From the NCBI GenBank assembly GCA_007258455.2, contig VDFB02047230.1:152631797-152695796 (forward strand): DNA of 64,000 nucleotides. The letters are read 5' to 3'. Of the stretch, positions 1 through 10,920 are shown one piece after another. A model generated the notes under the pieces. The model was not told where the DNA came from, did no database searches, and saw only the letters and a program-made list of their open reading frames with translations. Made by a program: the position numbers and the translations under genes. How positions within the stretch are numbered: position 1 is the stretch's first letter; the number at the start of each line of letters is the position of its first letter. The stretch is from Sequoia sempervirens (Eukaryota; Streptophyta; Pinopsida; Cupressales; Cupressaceae).

Positions 1-79
1 GAGAGAGATAAAAATATAGAGGGAGAGATAGACAGGGTGAGAGAAAGAGAAGGAGAGAGTAGACAAAAGAAAGAGAGTT
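1..79. repeat. GA-rich simple sequence
   Basis: Almost pure purine on the plus strand, built from GAGAGATA-like words, running in from the window edge. It resembles the larger GA-rich tracts at 7,040-7,985. No coding content is seen. Confidence 0.85.
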
Positions 80-97
80 TCATGTTTCATAAAATGT

Positions 98-262
98 GCC
101 CACGTTTTGTGAAGCAAAAAACACACTCATGTTTTGTGCTCCACATAAACCACTCATGTTTTGTGCTCCAAATAATGCACTCATGTTTTGTTCTCCAAAT
201 AACATGCTCAAGATTTGTGAAACAAAAAAACTCATGTTTTGTGTTTCATAGAATGCAAGCAC
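98..262. repeat. degenerate 28-bp tandem repeat
   Basis: Five to six head-to-tail units of about 24-29 bp share the core TCATGTTTTGTGCTCCAAAT. The middle units are nearly identical and the outer ones have drifted to TTTGTGAAGCAAAA or TTTGTGTTTCAT. The units are contiguous, with no spacers. Open frames on both strands here are products of the repeat and not genes. Confidence 0.8.
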
Positions 263-1055
263 ATTTTCAAGTCAAATATTTTTCTCACCATTTTTGCTTT
301 GGAATAGGTTTGGATAACAAGCCCATAGGTTTGGACTGTAAATATTTAACTTCATTTCACATGTTTTTTACCTTCATTCTCGTTTCTTAACTTGCACTTC
401 ATCAAGTTTACACATTGCAAAACAATTTTTAATAAAATTATCATACATCTTCTAAAATTCCTAACCATATCATTTTTTTTATATATTTTAAATACATTAA
501 CATATATATTTTTAATTTATTTTACTAATGTTTCTATATTCCTCAAATACATATGTGCTTATTTTTCCTTATAACTTTTAATCTACTTGTCAAATTTTGA
601 AAAAAAAAATATAAGATTATTCTACACTTCATTCTTTACACATTGAAAAAAGTAGATTTTTTCATTATTTAAGTGCAAGTTATGTGATGTGCATGCTAAG
701 TGATGTGATTTTCAAAATGCATCTACTTTGAAAAATTATAGAAAAAAGGTCAACAAAAAATTACAAAAAAATATAAGGGCACACACTAGTCGCTATGCTA
801 GAATTTACTAAAAATTTAGGAAAGCTTTTGTGTGCACAAAAAAATTCATCCTCTCAATCTTAACTAGTTTTGAAAAACTTTATTAGTTTAGAAACTAGAT
901 TTAGAGTACTACAATTCTTGTTCCTTTTGTATCTTAGAACTTTGAGTCCATGAATCTCAAATTACTAATTCAAGTTTAAGTTTAACTGATTTTAGAAAAG
1001 AAAAGTGGCCACTTTCGACCCCCTTTTTGTATACTATTTCCATGCACCTACCCTC
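263..1055. other. AT-rich DNA without recognised feature
   Basis: Very AT-rich sequence with poly-A and poly-T runs. A short duplication of AAGTGATGTGATT-like words lies near 665-705. No gene, RNA or transposon end was recognised on either strand. Confidence 0.6.
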
Positions 1056-1060
1056 ACACA

Positions 1061-1530
1061 ATGTCATCAAATGAACATCTCCATCTCAGAGCATTCTCTA
1101 GGAAACTTTTTTTGAAAGAGGTGCTACAAATGTTGCATACATGTTTCCAAGAATGCCCCTTTAGAGGGTCAACTAATCCATTTTTAATCATTAACAAAGA
1201 ATTCAATTTGTTAGAGCTATATTTTTTCAAAAAAAAAAAACTTATTAGCATCTGTGTCAAGTGTGGTATTTTAGTTGATGTTTTAAAAGTGTTTAATGAA
1301 ATGACTGAATGAGATAGTTACTTCTCATAGAATGTCATAAGTATAGCTTACGAAAGACATGGATATTATCATTAGGTATTGCTACTCTTTCTCCAAATTG
1401 AACAAATAAGTGTTCAAATTGATAAATTCACCCTTGCCAATATCCTCCCAACCTATGCAAAAGTGAGAGGTTTGGAATAGGGTATGAACATCCACCAAAG
1501 CACAATGGAGAATAGATTATTATATGATAG
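1061..1530 (+). pseudogene. PPR-protein pseudogene fragment (PLS type)
   Basis: The plus-strand translation from about 1,236 shows a classic pentatricopeptide pattern. VKCGILVDVLKVFNEM matches the short S motif, then come an NVIS.AYERHGYYH stretch, LLLFLQIEQISVQIDKFTLA, and ILPTYAKVRGLE followed by GMNIHQ. This is the L-S-P arrangement of plant PLS-class PPR proteins, which in intact form bind organellar RNA. The copy is broken. In-frame stops fall where the family has Trp (S-W-N), Glu/Gln (LEQG) and other conserved residues, and the 5' half (1,061-1,220) is only weakly PPR-like. No start codon, transit peptide or C-terminal E/DYW domain is visible. It is a relic fragment, and an LTR-derived chance match is very unlikely given several consecutive motifs. 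Confidence 0.8.
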
Positions 1531-2765
1531 ATTATTGTTGTGATTACTATGATGTTGTGTGTTTATAGGATGTTGTACTTCATGTCATGCTCTTTGTTGC
1601 ATAAGGCATTACATAAATAACTCATCCTAGATTTACTATATCCTCACATGTTTCATAGACATGACATAGCCAATGATTTCTTTGATGGAGATTCTAATGA
1701 GCTTTAACCTATGTTTGTTGGACACCTAAAAAAATTATAGTTCATTATTTATTATTTGTTATTTATTTAAATTAGAATGATCGTTGATTGGTTGTCATTC
1801 TTTTCAAAGATCTTGGCCTTCATGCTACATGCAAAAAAAATGTTATGCTTTCACATCAATAGCAAATTCAACCACAATAAAAATATTAAAGTTTAAAAAT
1901 TTGGAACTTCATAAAGTACAACTTTTTATGGGCGAGATTTTTATTGTTTTTTATTGTAAATATCTGTAGAAGAAATATGGTAAATTATTTTCTCTTTCAT
2001 TAATATGTTTGTGGTATACAATCTTAATCTTGAAAGGTTAACCAACAAAAAATCACAAATTTATATCGTTGTTTGTGTAGAGGGATTTAAGAAAATGTAT
2101 AGAAATGAATGATTTTTCTTGTAACGAAAAAGCTATAGAATTATTGTCATAATCTATATGTTTTGATGTTAATATAAAACCATGTGCATACAATTGATTT
2201 TGTTTTGTCATCAATTACATAAAGAAAATTGTCTTATATAGGAATCCGGAAAATGCTTTGAAAGGTTAAGGATTGGTAGTTAGGAGAGCATTTTTCCTTG
2301 CATCACATTCATTATAAGTTATTTGTTGATTTAAGTTTATTGCGGATTGCTATAAATAATTATCACTACTAAATTGAGATGTGACATTGAATAAAATCTT
2401 TTAAATTTTCATAACCAGAATATGTATGATTTCGTATTTTCAAACTCTACGAATTTATTATCTTTTATCCAGAAGCATATTCAAATATGTATCCAAGAAC
2501 AATATTACAAATCTAATATATTTATTTCTACATATTATCCTATATAATAAAATTATATAAAAATAATAATATCTGTTATTGGAATCTTTGATTTGTACTT
2601 TATAATATATTCCTTAATGAATATTTTACTTTGGATATAACCATCACACCTCTCTCAATGCATGTGCTAGTTACGAATGGTTTACGGCATAATAATTAAA
2701 TGCGAAGCTTTTGTCTCCATCACTAAAACTGTTCATAACGTCTAATGTTTATCCTCTCAATTTCC
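1531..2765. other. intergenic DNA upstream of the ATL gene
   Basis: AT-rich, with no ORF of recognisable family and no transposon termini seen. The last few hundred bases presumably include the promoter of the RING-H2 gene. AT-rich words such as TATATAATAAAATTATATAA (2,530-2,549) are present, but no TATA box could be assigned because the transcription start is unknown. Confidence 0.5.
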
Positions 2766-2768
2766 CTT

Positions 2769-2774
2769 CACGTG
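2769..2774. promoter_or_regulatory. G-box CACGTG upstream of the RING-H2 gene
   Basis: A palindromic CACGTG lies in the context TTCACGTGATGACAC, 301 bp before the main ATG and 59 bp before the upstream ORF. G-boxes are bound by plant bZIP and bHLH factors, and ATL genes are often stress- or elicitor-induced, so a regulatory role is plausible. It is a single short motif and could occur by chance. Confidence 0.35.
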
Positions 2775-2827
2775 ATGACACTTGAAAACGACAAGTCTCA
2801 TACGGCCATCAATTTAGTCCGACTGGG

Positions 2828-3070
2828 ATGCCACTTACAACGAAGAAAGACCATCTAGAAGATTTACAGAAGATTCCCTTATCCCAGCCTTTAAAGTCAA
2901 GAATGTGTGGTCAGTCTTGGCTTCAACAGCACGGCAAAAGGCTAGTAAATGCCTTGATCTTAGCATTTTTTATCGCTTGGGTTGGGAACTCTAGAACCCT
3001 TCAGAAACAAGAGTCAGAGCTTGGTTTTACGGCTTCAATAAGAATTTGGCTTGACCAAATTCATTGTTAA
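2828..3070 (+). CDS. upstream ORF in the ATL leader
   Basis: An 80-codon ATG-initiated frame whose TAA stop overlaps the next ATG by one base (TAATG). The peptide has a hydrophobic stretch, NALILAFFIAWVG, in its middle and resembles no family I recognise. If transcription starts upstream of 2,828 this would be a long uORF able to limit translation of the ATL protein, with TAATG allowing reinitiation. It could equally be an untranslated leader, or part of a gene whose true exon structure differs. Base composition is intermediate between the AT-rich upstream DNA and the GC-richer ATL frame. Confidence 0.35.
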   Translation: MPLTTKKDHLEDLQKIPLSQPLKSRMCGQSWLQQHGKRLVNALILAFFIAWVGNSRTLQKQESELGFTASIRIWLDQIHC

Positions 3071-4083
3071 TGAAGAGCGTAGAAATGGTTGTGGGGAAGA
3101 TGCAGAATTTGGTTTCATTGTCTGCTGCAGAGAATGGAAGCAATCTGACTTCTGTTTCGATATTGATCGGGTTGAGTTTGGCAGATAACTCCAGCAGTGC
3201 TCCTTCTTACGAGAATGACCACGCATCCGACTACGGCTTGAATATCAGTTTCAGCTCCTCCGTAATTGTCGTCATCTTGGGGTTGCTCAGCTTTCTCTTA
3301 TTCATTGGATTTTTACTGCTCCTCCTCTGTCGCCACACAACCAGCGGAGAGCGAACTAGAAGTTTCAGACGAGGGGGCACCAATAATAGGGCGCCTGATG
3401 GGAGGGGCCTGGAGCGGACGGTCGTCGAGAGCTTCCCGGTATTCAGCTACGATCTGGTGAAGGGGCTAAAATCGCAGACCATGGGATCCGAGTGCGCCGT
3501 CTGCCTCAACGACTTCGGGGAGGAGGAGATGGTGCGCTTGCTTCCCAAGTGCAGCCACGCTTTTCACCCGGAGTGCATCGACATGTGGCTCTGCTCGCAC
3601 ACAACGTGTCCAGTTTGCCGGGTCAACCTTGTGCCCTCAGAGGATTCCAAAGCCACAGCCACCGAGGAGCCACGGACACCGCCTGAGCAGGTTGCGATCG
3701 TTATTGAAAACGGCAATAATGAAGCAACGAACGGGGCTCTGGAGGCGGGACACGATGATTCCACGGGGCACTCGTTGGTGAGGGTACGGACGGAGTTGGA
3801 GCAGGGCACGGAGTGGTACATCTCTACGCCCGGCGGGCTCAAACCCGGGTTGCGCAAGAGTTTTAGCTTTGCAGGGCACCATCGTTTTCAGAAGCCTTCC
3901 AGTTCTAATGCTCCGCCTGCGTGCTCTAAGCCAGGCGGTTCTGAGGGCGATGCAGGGCACAGATCGAGATCGGAAAGATGGGGGAGCAGTTCAATGAATC
4001 CAGCCTCGTTTATAAGGAGCTTTTCTGAGCGCGTTACGCCACAGCCCAGAGAGCAACGGGAGCTGGCGCAACTTCATTGCTAG
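3070..4083 (+). CDS. ATL-type RING-H2 E3 ubiquitin ligase
   Basis: A 337-residue, intronless protein of the Arabidopsis Toxicos en Levadura (ATL) family, membrane-anchored E3 ligases that pass ubiquitin from E2 enzymes to targets and often act in defence or stress signalling. A hydrophobic span of about 24 residues (about 64-87, SVIVVILGLLSFLLFIGFLL) is followed by a basic stretch. A GLD-like region (GLERTVVESFPVFSYD, about 113-128) comes next. The RING-H2 finger spans about 142-183 with C-x2-C-x15-C-x-H-x2-H-x2-C-x10-C-x2-C and all eight ligands present, including IDMWL with the conserved Trp. The C-terminal 150 residues are low complexity and Ser/Arg-rich, as is common in the family. The ATG at 3,070 is the first Met after an in-frame stop at 3,052; Met codons at 3,085 and 3,100 are alternatives. 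It is markedly GC-richer than its surroundings and has no internal stop, so it looks functional. Confidence 0.95.
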   Translation: MKSVEMVVGKMQNLVSLSAAENGSNLTSVSILIGLSLADNSSSAPSYENDHASDYGLNISFSSSVIVVILGLLSFLLFIGFLLLLLCRHTTSGERTRSFRRGGTNNRAPDGRGLERTVVESFPVFSYDLVKGLKSQTMGSECAVCLNDFGEEEMVRLLPKCSHAFHPECIDMWLCSHTTCPVCRVNLVPSEDSKATATEEPRTPPEQVAIVIENGNNEATNGALEAGHDDSTGHSLVRVRTELEQGTEWYISTPGGLKPGLRKSFSFAGHHRFQKPSSSNAPPACSKPGGSEGDAGHRSRSERWGSSSMNPASFIRSFSERVTPQPREQRELAQLHC

Positions 4084-4600
4084 GCCTATTTGAAAGGGAC
4101 GTTGATCTCGCTGATTCGGGAACACAGAGACAAGAATGGGCCGAGAGTTTACGGAACGGATCGGTGTCCTCCACATATGCTGATGAATCCTCGATACAAG
4201 TACTCTATAGTCATGAAGGAAAAAACCCAGATTGACATAAGCTTCCGCTCTTATATCCAATCCCAACGCGTGGCCCTTGGCAAATCGAGTTCAACTGCCA
4301 AAACGAGCAGGCCTCGGAGCTGCTTTTGCGCTTGGAATCCAGAAGCTAAAAATGGGCTTCCTGTCCTCAGAGTCAATTCACATGGGTTTAGAACAGGTAA
4401 TAAGTAATTGTTTATCGTGTAAAGTAATCATCAACGAGCACCAGGGTTTTTACGATAAAGTGAAGTGCAGTGCTCCAGTATTTCTCTTGGAGAGCACAAC
4501 TCTATCCGTCTTGCACATGAGTTGTTCACAAATTTTAACATTTTTATATAGCGTTGTATTAAGGATAATTAATTTAGATTAACTGCATGTTTGAATGAGA
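4084..4600 (+). other. probable 3' UTR of the ATL gene
   Basis: The GC-richer composition of the gene continues to about 4,380 without a recognisable protein, then drops to AT-rich. A frame stays open to 4,407 but lacks an ATG near its start and any domain, so it is read as UTR. AATAAA words occur further on (for example 4,685-4,690), but no polyadenylation site can be fixed. Confidence 0.45.
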
Positions 4601-6465
4601 ATTGGAAATTACGTGATTGTGGGAATTGTTTAAGAAAAGGTAAATAAGAAAGATACGGGTATTATCATTAAATAATGAATGTCAAATAAAGAAGATTTTG
4701 GAATTTATCTAATGTTTGATTTAAAAATACTGTTTGGAGTGTCTTAAATTCTATATTGGATTTATATTCTATTGAAGGACAAGTATGTACATCCAAGACA
4801 AAATCATGCATACAAATTTAAAATATGAGTGTAGACTCATCTTTTATATACTGATATTATATTCTATAATTTTGTTATGAATATATGTTTAATCTTCTCT
4901 CTTTGACTATTTGAGGACTTTTTGGTATTTAAAAATATCTTATGGACTATTGATTTGTCCTAAGAAAGCCAGTTTTTAGATTGAATCCTAGAAAGTGAAC
5001 AAATATTGAAGAAGTAAACAAGACCCTAAGTTTGTAAATTCGTTACTCTTTTTCACTGCACCAAATCAAAGTGTGTTGCAATTAACTACCTAATTTTATA
5101 GAATCAAAGATTTTGAATGCATGTGCATCATTCCTTGATGAATGCAATGAATGTCTTTAAATTCTAGCAAATAACATTAATTTGCACCAAATGTGTATAT
5201 AGTTGGTTCAATGTGAAAGGATGAATGGGGCTAGCTAGCCAAATTTAAGCTCTGACTTTTCATATGAAGGGGTGCAAGTCCGTGATCGCAAGGCCACTCT
5301 TGCAACCATATAAATGTCTTAGAATGAGCTAGCAATCAAATCCTAGTGGCAAACAAATAATGAAAATAGGTGCATTGGCACATTTCCAAAAAATACAAAA
5401 AATATGTAGGTCTTGTGTCCCCTTTGTTGCATTGACCTTCATTTACTCATCATTGATATGGACAGTAAGATATTTTTTTTCAATGGAGCCCCTTTTGGTC
5501 AATTTGTGCTTGGTGTTGTGTTTGTCCTCCTTTCATTGTTTTTTAATGTGCCTAAATGTAAAAAATATAAGCATTCAGTCTTTGAGTCAATTCTTAGTCT
5601 TTGATAGGTTTTCAAGATTTCCCTTACCTTCGTACCTTTTTCTCAAGTTCTCCAAACCCTTTTCTTGACTCATCTACCAAAATTTTAGGTTTTTAAAGGG
5701 TGATCCCACAATAGTGAGTTACACTTTTTGGCCAAACTTGACATTGAAATGAACATTTTGAATAAAATCTTCACTTTCAAACACCTATAGCTACTAAACC
5801 GTCAGGAGTTTGAAGATGATGCAAACTAGTGATTTGTGACATTTTGTCTGTAGATTCTAAATATATTTTTAAAAATTGGAATCAAATTGCATTTCTTTCT
5901 CCATCTCCTTCGATGACTACTTTTTAACAGTAAAGACCATTTTTAAATAGTGATGTGTACTATAAACCACAACTTTTTTTCTATGAAGGATAAAATTCTA
6001 TTTTTTTAATTTATATTTGTAACTACAATATCTAGATGATGCATTTGGTTCATAATGTTTTATTGAATATTTATCTTTTAATTAAGTTTTAAGTCAAACC
6101 AATTACAATTTAGACATAAGTGTACTATTAGGAGCATAACTTTTTTTTGCATATATAGGAATTCAATTTTTTTTTGGATCAAGGATATCAATACCAATAG
6201 GATAGATATTTTTTAGATTTTTTTTGGTAATCTATTTTTCCATATGTGCAGAACAAAGAGCTTGATTTTTGGTGAAAACCTATGTTTAATTAAACTTAAA
6301 AAATGTATAATAAAACCAAAATACATTAATACTATACTTGATGAAGAGCTCATTTTGAGGAATATAATCTTGCAGTTGGGTTTGTCAAGTTGATTCCAAT
6401 TTGATCCTCAACCTTAGTCTTGAAACCCAAAATTTGCATAAAATTATAGACAAATGGGGGAAAGG
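4601..6465. other. intergenic AT-rich DNA, nothing recognised
   Basis: No protein family, RNA gene or transposon terminus was recognised on either strand. The longest frame (5,360-5,668) is a Phe/Leu/Ser-rich string typical of translated T-rich DNA and is not supported as a gene. Confidence 0.6.
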
Positions 6466-6474
6466 GAAAAAAAG

Positions 6475-6675
6475 AGGGTGCCCCCCTTCTATGAAGGGAA
6501 TTCAAGTGAATTGGTTACCCCTTCATTTGAATCCCCTTCATTAGAAGGAGGGTTCAAATGAACACCCCCTATATGATGCAATTGGGTGTTCATTAGAAGG
6601 GGGGTTCATTCGAATGGGGTTGTTGCAATGCATGTTTGAATGAATCCCCTTCATTCAAAAGGGTACATTCATTTG
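6475..6675. repeat. cluster of CCCCTTCATT words in both orientations
   Basis: Within 200 bp the word CCCCTTCATT or close variants, and its complement AATGAAGGGG as AGAAGGGGGGTTCATT, recur about eight times with TTCAAATGAA and TTCATTCGAATG palindromes between. The segment could fold into several alternative hairpins. No ORF or flanking duplication is seen. It may be a foldback remnant or slipped simple sequence. Confidence 0.5.
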
Positions 6676-7039
6676 AAGCCAAACTTTGAACTTTTTTATG
6701 GGCGTTTCTACTTTTTCTTCATGCAAAAAATTGTAACCCACTATTGTGGGTTCACCCTAAATACTTGTCTCTTTTTCCTTCTTTTCCTTGCTTTCCTTGG
6801 ACCTTGTCTTGACTCATTTATTAGAGTTTTGAGCTTCTATGTACTCATATCTACACGAGTGCACATAATTTGGGGACAAGAAAGTGAATAATTTTTATTT
6901 TTTTAAGAAAATGTGAGTGAATTATGTAAAATTTCACATAACATGAGTGCACTATGGCCTGGAAATTATGAAGCCAAAATGCTAGAATTTTTTATAACAC
7001 ACTCATGTGTTATTTAAAGTTTCAATAAAAAATAGGAAA

Positions 7040-7545
7040 ACATAAATACAGTTAGAGATAGATAGAGGGAGAGGTAGAGAAAGGGAGAGATAGAGATATA
7101 GAGTTAGAGAGAGGGAAATATAGAGGGAGAGAGAGATAAAGAGAGGAAGGGAATTTAGGAGGTGAAAGAGATGGAGAGTGGATGATATAGATTTAGAGAG
7201 GGAGAGAAATATACATTATATATATATAAAGATAAAGAGGGAGAGATATAGAGAGAGGGGGAGAGATAAAGAGGAGGATAGAGACATAAAGAGATAGATG
7301 GTAAAATGCATAGAGATATCTAGAGAGGGGGAGGGAGAGGGGAGATAGATAGATATGGAGGAGGGGTGGAGAGATAGAGGGAGAGAGAGAAGGGAGAGAG
7401 GGAGGGAGAATGAAGATAGATATAGAGATAGTGGAAGAGAGAGTTAGTAGGGAGATATAGACATAGAGTTAGAGAGAGAGAGAGATAAACATAGAAAGGA
7501 AGAGATAGATATATAGAGTTAGAAAGAGGGAGAAATCTTTTACCT
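7040..7545. repeat. long GA-rich simple-sequence tract
   Basis: About 500 bp of GAGAGATA / GAGAGGGAGA words on the plus strand with scattered ATATAGA. Minus-strand frames read only Leu/Ser repeats and are not genes. Confidence 0.9.
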
Positions 7546-7624
7546 TTTGATGTAATATACTTTACATACTTTTATATGATTTATTTTTTTAAATGAGTTT
7601 TTTCTAGTTAATGAACCAATAGGT

Positions 7625-7984
7625 TCATTATTGATAGATAGAGAGAGATAGAGATAGGAAAGATGGAGAGATAAAGATAGAAAGATGAAGTGATAGAGAG
7701 GGAAATATAGAGGGATATAAAGAGGGAGAGATAGAGGATATATATAGAGAGTGATAGAGATAGAGATAGATATAGAGATAGAGTGGGAGAGGGAGAGATA
7801 AAGAGAGGGAAAGGAAGGAGAGAGAGGGAGAGATATAAAGAGGTAGAGAGAGAGAATGAGAGAGGAAGTGAGAGATTCAAATATTGAGAAAGCTAAAGTA
7901 GTAGAGAGATATAGATAAAGAGAGAGTGAGAGGAGGGGGAGAAAAGAGGGAGAGAGAGAGAAATAGAGGGAGAGAGGTATAAAC
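7625..7984. repeat. second GA-rich simple-sequence tract
   Basis: Same composition as 7,040-7,545, from which it is separated by about 80 bp of AT-rich DNA, and it ends directly at the first DNA transposon copy. The minus-strand Leu/Ser frames across it are artefacts. Confidence 0.9.
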
Positions 7985-9515
7985 GGTCAGTGCAAGATCA
8001 TAATGGGCCAAACAATGCCCCTTAAGTGGTATGAAAATACAAAAAAAAATAGACATAATAAACTTCACATAAGAATTTGAATAGGTTATTAACATAATTT
8101 GGAAAATATGTAGGAATAAAATTTGTAGAAAATTGAATGCAGTTTGTAGGCTACTAAGAATTTTTTGGAAAAAAAAGAATTTGATTTGGTGAAAATTTGA
8201 AATTTCAATGCAATAGTACTTTAAATTTTAGAAAAAAATAGAGGTGATTATTCGACCACCCTAAATATGAGAAAAAATAAATATATTTTTGTTTGAATCT
8301 TTCAATATAAGTAGAGGACACCTCTTGATGGGATGAATATTTTTTTGTAATTTTTTTGTAAGTAAATAATTAGTTATGAATTTTCTTTTAGGAATTTTTA
8401 AAAATATTAAAAACCATTTGTGCAGCCACCCTAACTTGGAAAAAAACTTATGAAATTCATTTTTTAAAAACTATAGTTTGTGAAGCATAGAGTGTGACAC
8501 ATATTTTGGATTCAAAAAATGTGTAACCATTTAAAAGTTATAGATATTTTCAATCAATAGGTATCAATTAGGACTTTACACATAGTGCAGGTGGAAAATC
8601 AATAATAATTACCTATTAAATTCAAAATAAAACATATCTTATATTGGTAGAATGTTGAGAATTTGGGTATGTGCAGGATCATGGTATGCCAAAAAGTGGC
8701 AATATTTGTAGGGTATGTGGCTGATGACTTTTTTTTCACCCAAAATTAATGAAACGGAAAGGGTTTTTAGAGGAGATTCTCAGCTTTCCAAAAATATAAA
8801 TTATGATTTAATTTGAATTTAATAAATAATTATTATTCATTTTCTATTAGAATTATGACTAAAGTCCTGATCGATAGGCGATTGAAAAACATCTATAACT
8901 TTCAAACGGTATCATATTTTTGAATCCAAACATGCCACATTCTATGCTTTACATACTATAGGATTAAAAAAAATAAAAATTAAATTTCATGAATTTTGAC
9001 CAAGTTAAGGTGGTCAGACAGAAGTTTTTATATTTTCTAAAAGTTGTAATAAAAATTCATAATTAATTATTTACTTGGAAAAAAAATTACAAAAAATATG
9101 CATCACATCGACATGAGTCCTCTACTTATATATAAAATCTTACAAAAAAATATTATCATTTTATTATGGTTAGGGTGGATGCATTAATCACTTCTTATTT
9201 TTCCCCTGAAATTTAAGTAGTAATTGCATTGAAATTTCAAATTTTCACCAAATAGATTTTATTTATTTTTAAATAAACCTAGTATTTTAGAAACTACATT
9301 CAATTGTCTACAAATTCTATTCTTACATATTTTTGAAATAATATAGATAACTTATTCAAATATTTACGTCAAGTTGCCTAACACTGATTTTTCTGAATTT
9401 TTTGCCACTTAAGGGCCTGTTTGGCATACCATGATCCTGCACATGCCCATTTACTGAATAAATATTTTTCCATTTCATCAAATTTGAATGAAAAAATAGT
9501 CATCAACATGAAGGG
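7985..9515 (-). mobile_element. DNA transposon copy D, split by copy A
   Basis: Reverse-oriented, diverged copy of the 0.8-kb family described for copy A. Its outer end starts GGTCAGTGCAAGATCATAAT, matching the family terminus in reverse. The body runs to 8,664, is broken by copy A, and resumes at 9,449 with ATTTCATCAAATTTGAATGA...AGTCATCA, the complement of the family's TGATGACT...ATGAAACGG segment, fading out near 9,515. Its far terminal repeat is not recognisable. It is older than copy A. No coding capacity. Confidence 0.7.
8665..9448 (+). mobile_element. non-autonomous DNA transposon, copy A (784 bp)
   Basis: The terminal inverted repeats are 26 bp with one mismatch: the left end begins GGGTATGTGCAGGATCATGG and the right end finishes CCATGATCCTGCACATGCCC. 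The similarity extends inward as AAGTGGC / GCCACTT with a small gap. The element is flanked on both sides by ATTT (8,661-8,664 and 9,449-9,452), a 4-bp target duplication, and it interrupts copy D. The interior is AT-rich with no ORF, as in a MITE. Plant superfamilies with 4-bp duplications are few (Sola-like for example), but no transposase is present to assign it. Confidence 0.85.
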
Positions 9516-9672
9516 TGAAGTTCAAAAACTATTGCAACCCCTCTAAACACGTTGGGGCACTTGAATGTTTAGGTTGGACACCCCAACCCAAATCCCAAAG
9601 CAATCCCAATGAAAAAATGTCATTAATTAGATATATGTTAGTATTGGATATTTGATAGAAAAAAATATATGT

Positions 9673-10469
9673 GGGTATGTGTAGGATCATGATGGGCCAA
9701 AAAGTGATGATATGATGGGTATGTGTAGGGTATGTAGCTGACAACATTTTTTTTACCCAAAATTGATGAAACGAAAAGGGTTTTTAAAGGAGATTCTTAG
9801 TTGTCCACCTATATAAATTATGCTATACTTTGAATTTAATAAATAATTATTATTCATTTTCTATTTGAATTACGACTAAAGTCTTGATTGATAGGCTAAT
9901 TGAAAAACATCTATAGCTTTCAAACAAGATCATATTTTTTGAATCTAAAACATTTGTCACATTCTATGCTTCGCATACTATAGGATTTAAAAATAATAAT
10001 AATTTCATGAATTTTTGACCAAGTTAAGGTGGTCAAACATACGAGTTTTTATATTTTTAAAAGTTGTAATAAAAAAATCATAATTAATTATTTATTTGGA
10101 AAATAATTACAAAAAAATATGCATCACATTGGGACATGAGTCCTCTACTTATATCTAAAATATTATAAAAAAATATTATCATTTTATTGCGGTTAGGGTG
10201 ATCAGACAGACACGTACTTATTTTTTCCCTGAAATTTAAGTACTACATTGAAATTTCAAATTTTCACCAAATAGATTTAAAAGATAAAAAATAAACCCTT
10301 GTAATTTAGAAACTACATTCAATTTTCTATAGATTCTATTCTTACATATTTTTGAAATAATATAGATAACTTATTTAAATTTTTATGTCAAGTTGCCTAA
10401 CTCTGATTTTTTTGAATTTTCATCGCCACTTAAGGACCTATCTTTTCCATGATGATCTTGCACATACCC
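9673..10469 (+). mobile_element. non-autonomous DNA transposon, copy B (797 bp)
   Basis: Full-length relative of copy A in the same orientation. The left end reads GGGTATGTGTAGGATCATGA and the right end ATGATCTTGCACATACCC, with the whole interior colinear with copy A. Flanking bases ATGT and CTAT do not match, so the target duplication is lost or the copy has been rearranged. It ends only 20 bp before the 5' LTR of element 1. Confidence 0.8.
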
Positions 10470-10557
10470 CTATTATTAACAGATATTCATGTATTGTCGA
10501 AAAATGGGTCCTTTGACATTTTTCACTCATTTGGGTCCTTCTTATGCATTTTGGCTT

Positions 10558-10800
10558 AATTTTGCCTTGATTTAGTGTTTTAATGTGGATAACACATTCA
10601 AATTAGGTCTTGGGCCCTTGTGAACTAAAAGGATTCAAGTGGTACCTTACTTAAGTGTTGTAAAGTGATGCAACACACTTTCACACTTTTCTAAGGTCTT
10701 GTTAATAAAATAACCTATTTTCATCATTTACCAAGCCTTTTTTAAAGTGTTGTAAAGTGTTGTAATATAATTTCACACTTTTCTAGGCTTTTCATTAATA
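10558..10800 (+). repeat. tandem U3 repeats in the 5' LTR of element 1
   Basis: Three diverged units of about 80-95 bp share AGTGTTGTAAAGTGTTG, then CACTTTCACACTTTTCTA, then AGGTCTTG. The core GTGTTG...CAACAC is itself an inverted repeat. The arrangement in U3, upstream of the TATA box, is what enhancer repeats of LTR retrotransposons look like. The same units recur in the 3' LTR and in element 2. Confidence 0.65.
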
Positions 10801-10920
10801 ATTGGGCTTTCTCATGCTTTAATTGGCCCCATTTTGCATCCACAGGCCTTATGTATATTTTTTAGAATGATCCTGAGAAATATCATTTTAAATATTAAAA
10901 TCCTGAAACCCACCTTAAAT

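Noticed and set aside
98..262. CRISPR-like array suggested by regular 28-bp repeats
   Set aside because: The units are contiguous without spacers and diverged, and the surroundings are plant nuclear DNA. It is an ordinary tandem repeat.
4090..4407. Second small gene directly after the ATL frame
   Set aside because: It lacks an ATG near its start, has no domain, and is better explained as 3' UTR sharing the gene's GC content.
5360..5668. 102-codon hydrophobic frame
   Set aside because: Phe/Leu/Ser content follows from T-rich sequence, an overlapping alternative frame is just as open, and there is no recognisable family.
7608..8095. Minus-strand frames rich in Leu, Ser and Tyr
   Set aside because: They are translations of GA-rich simple sequence and have no domain.
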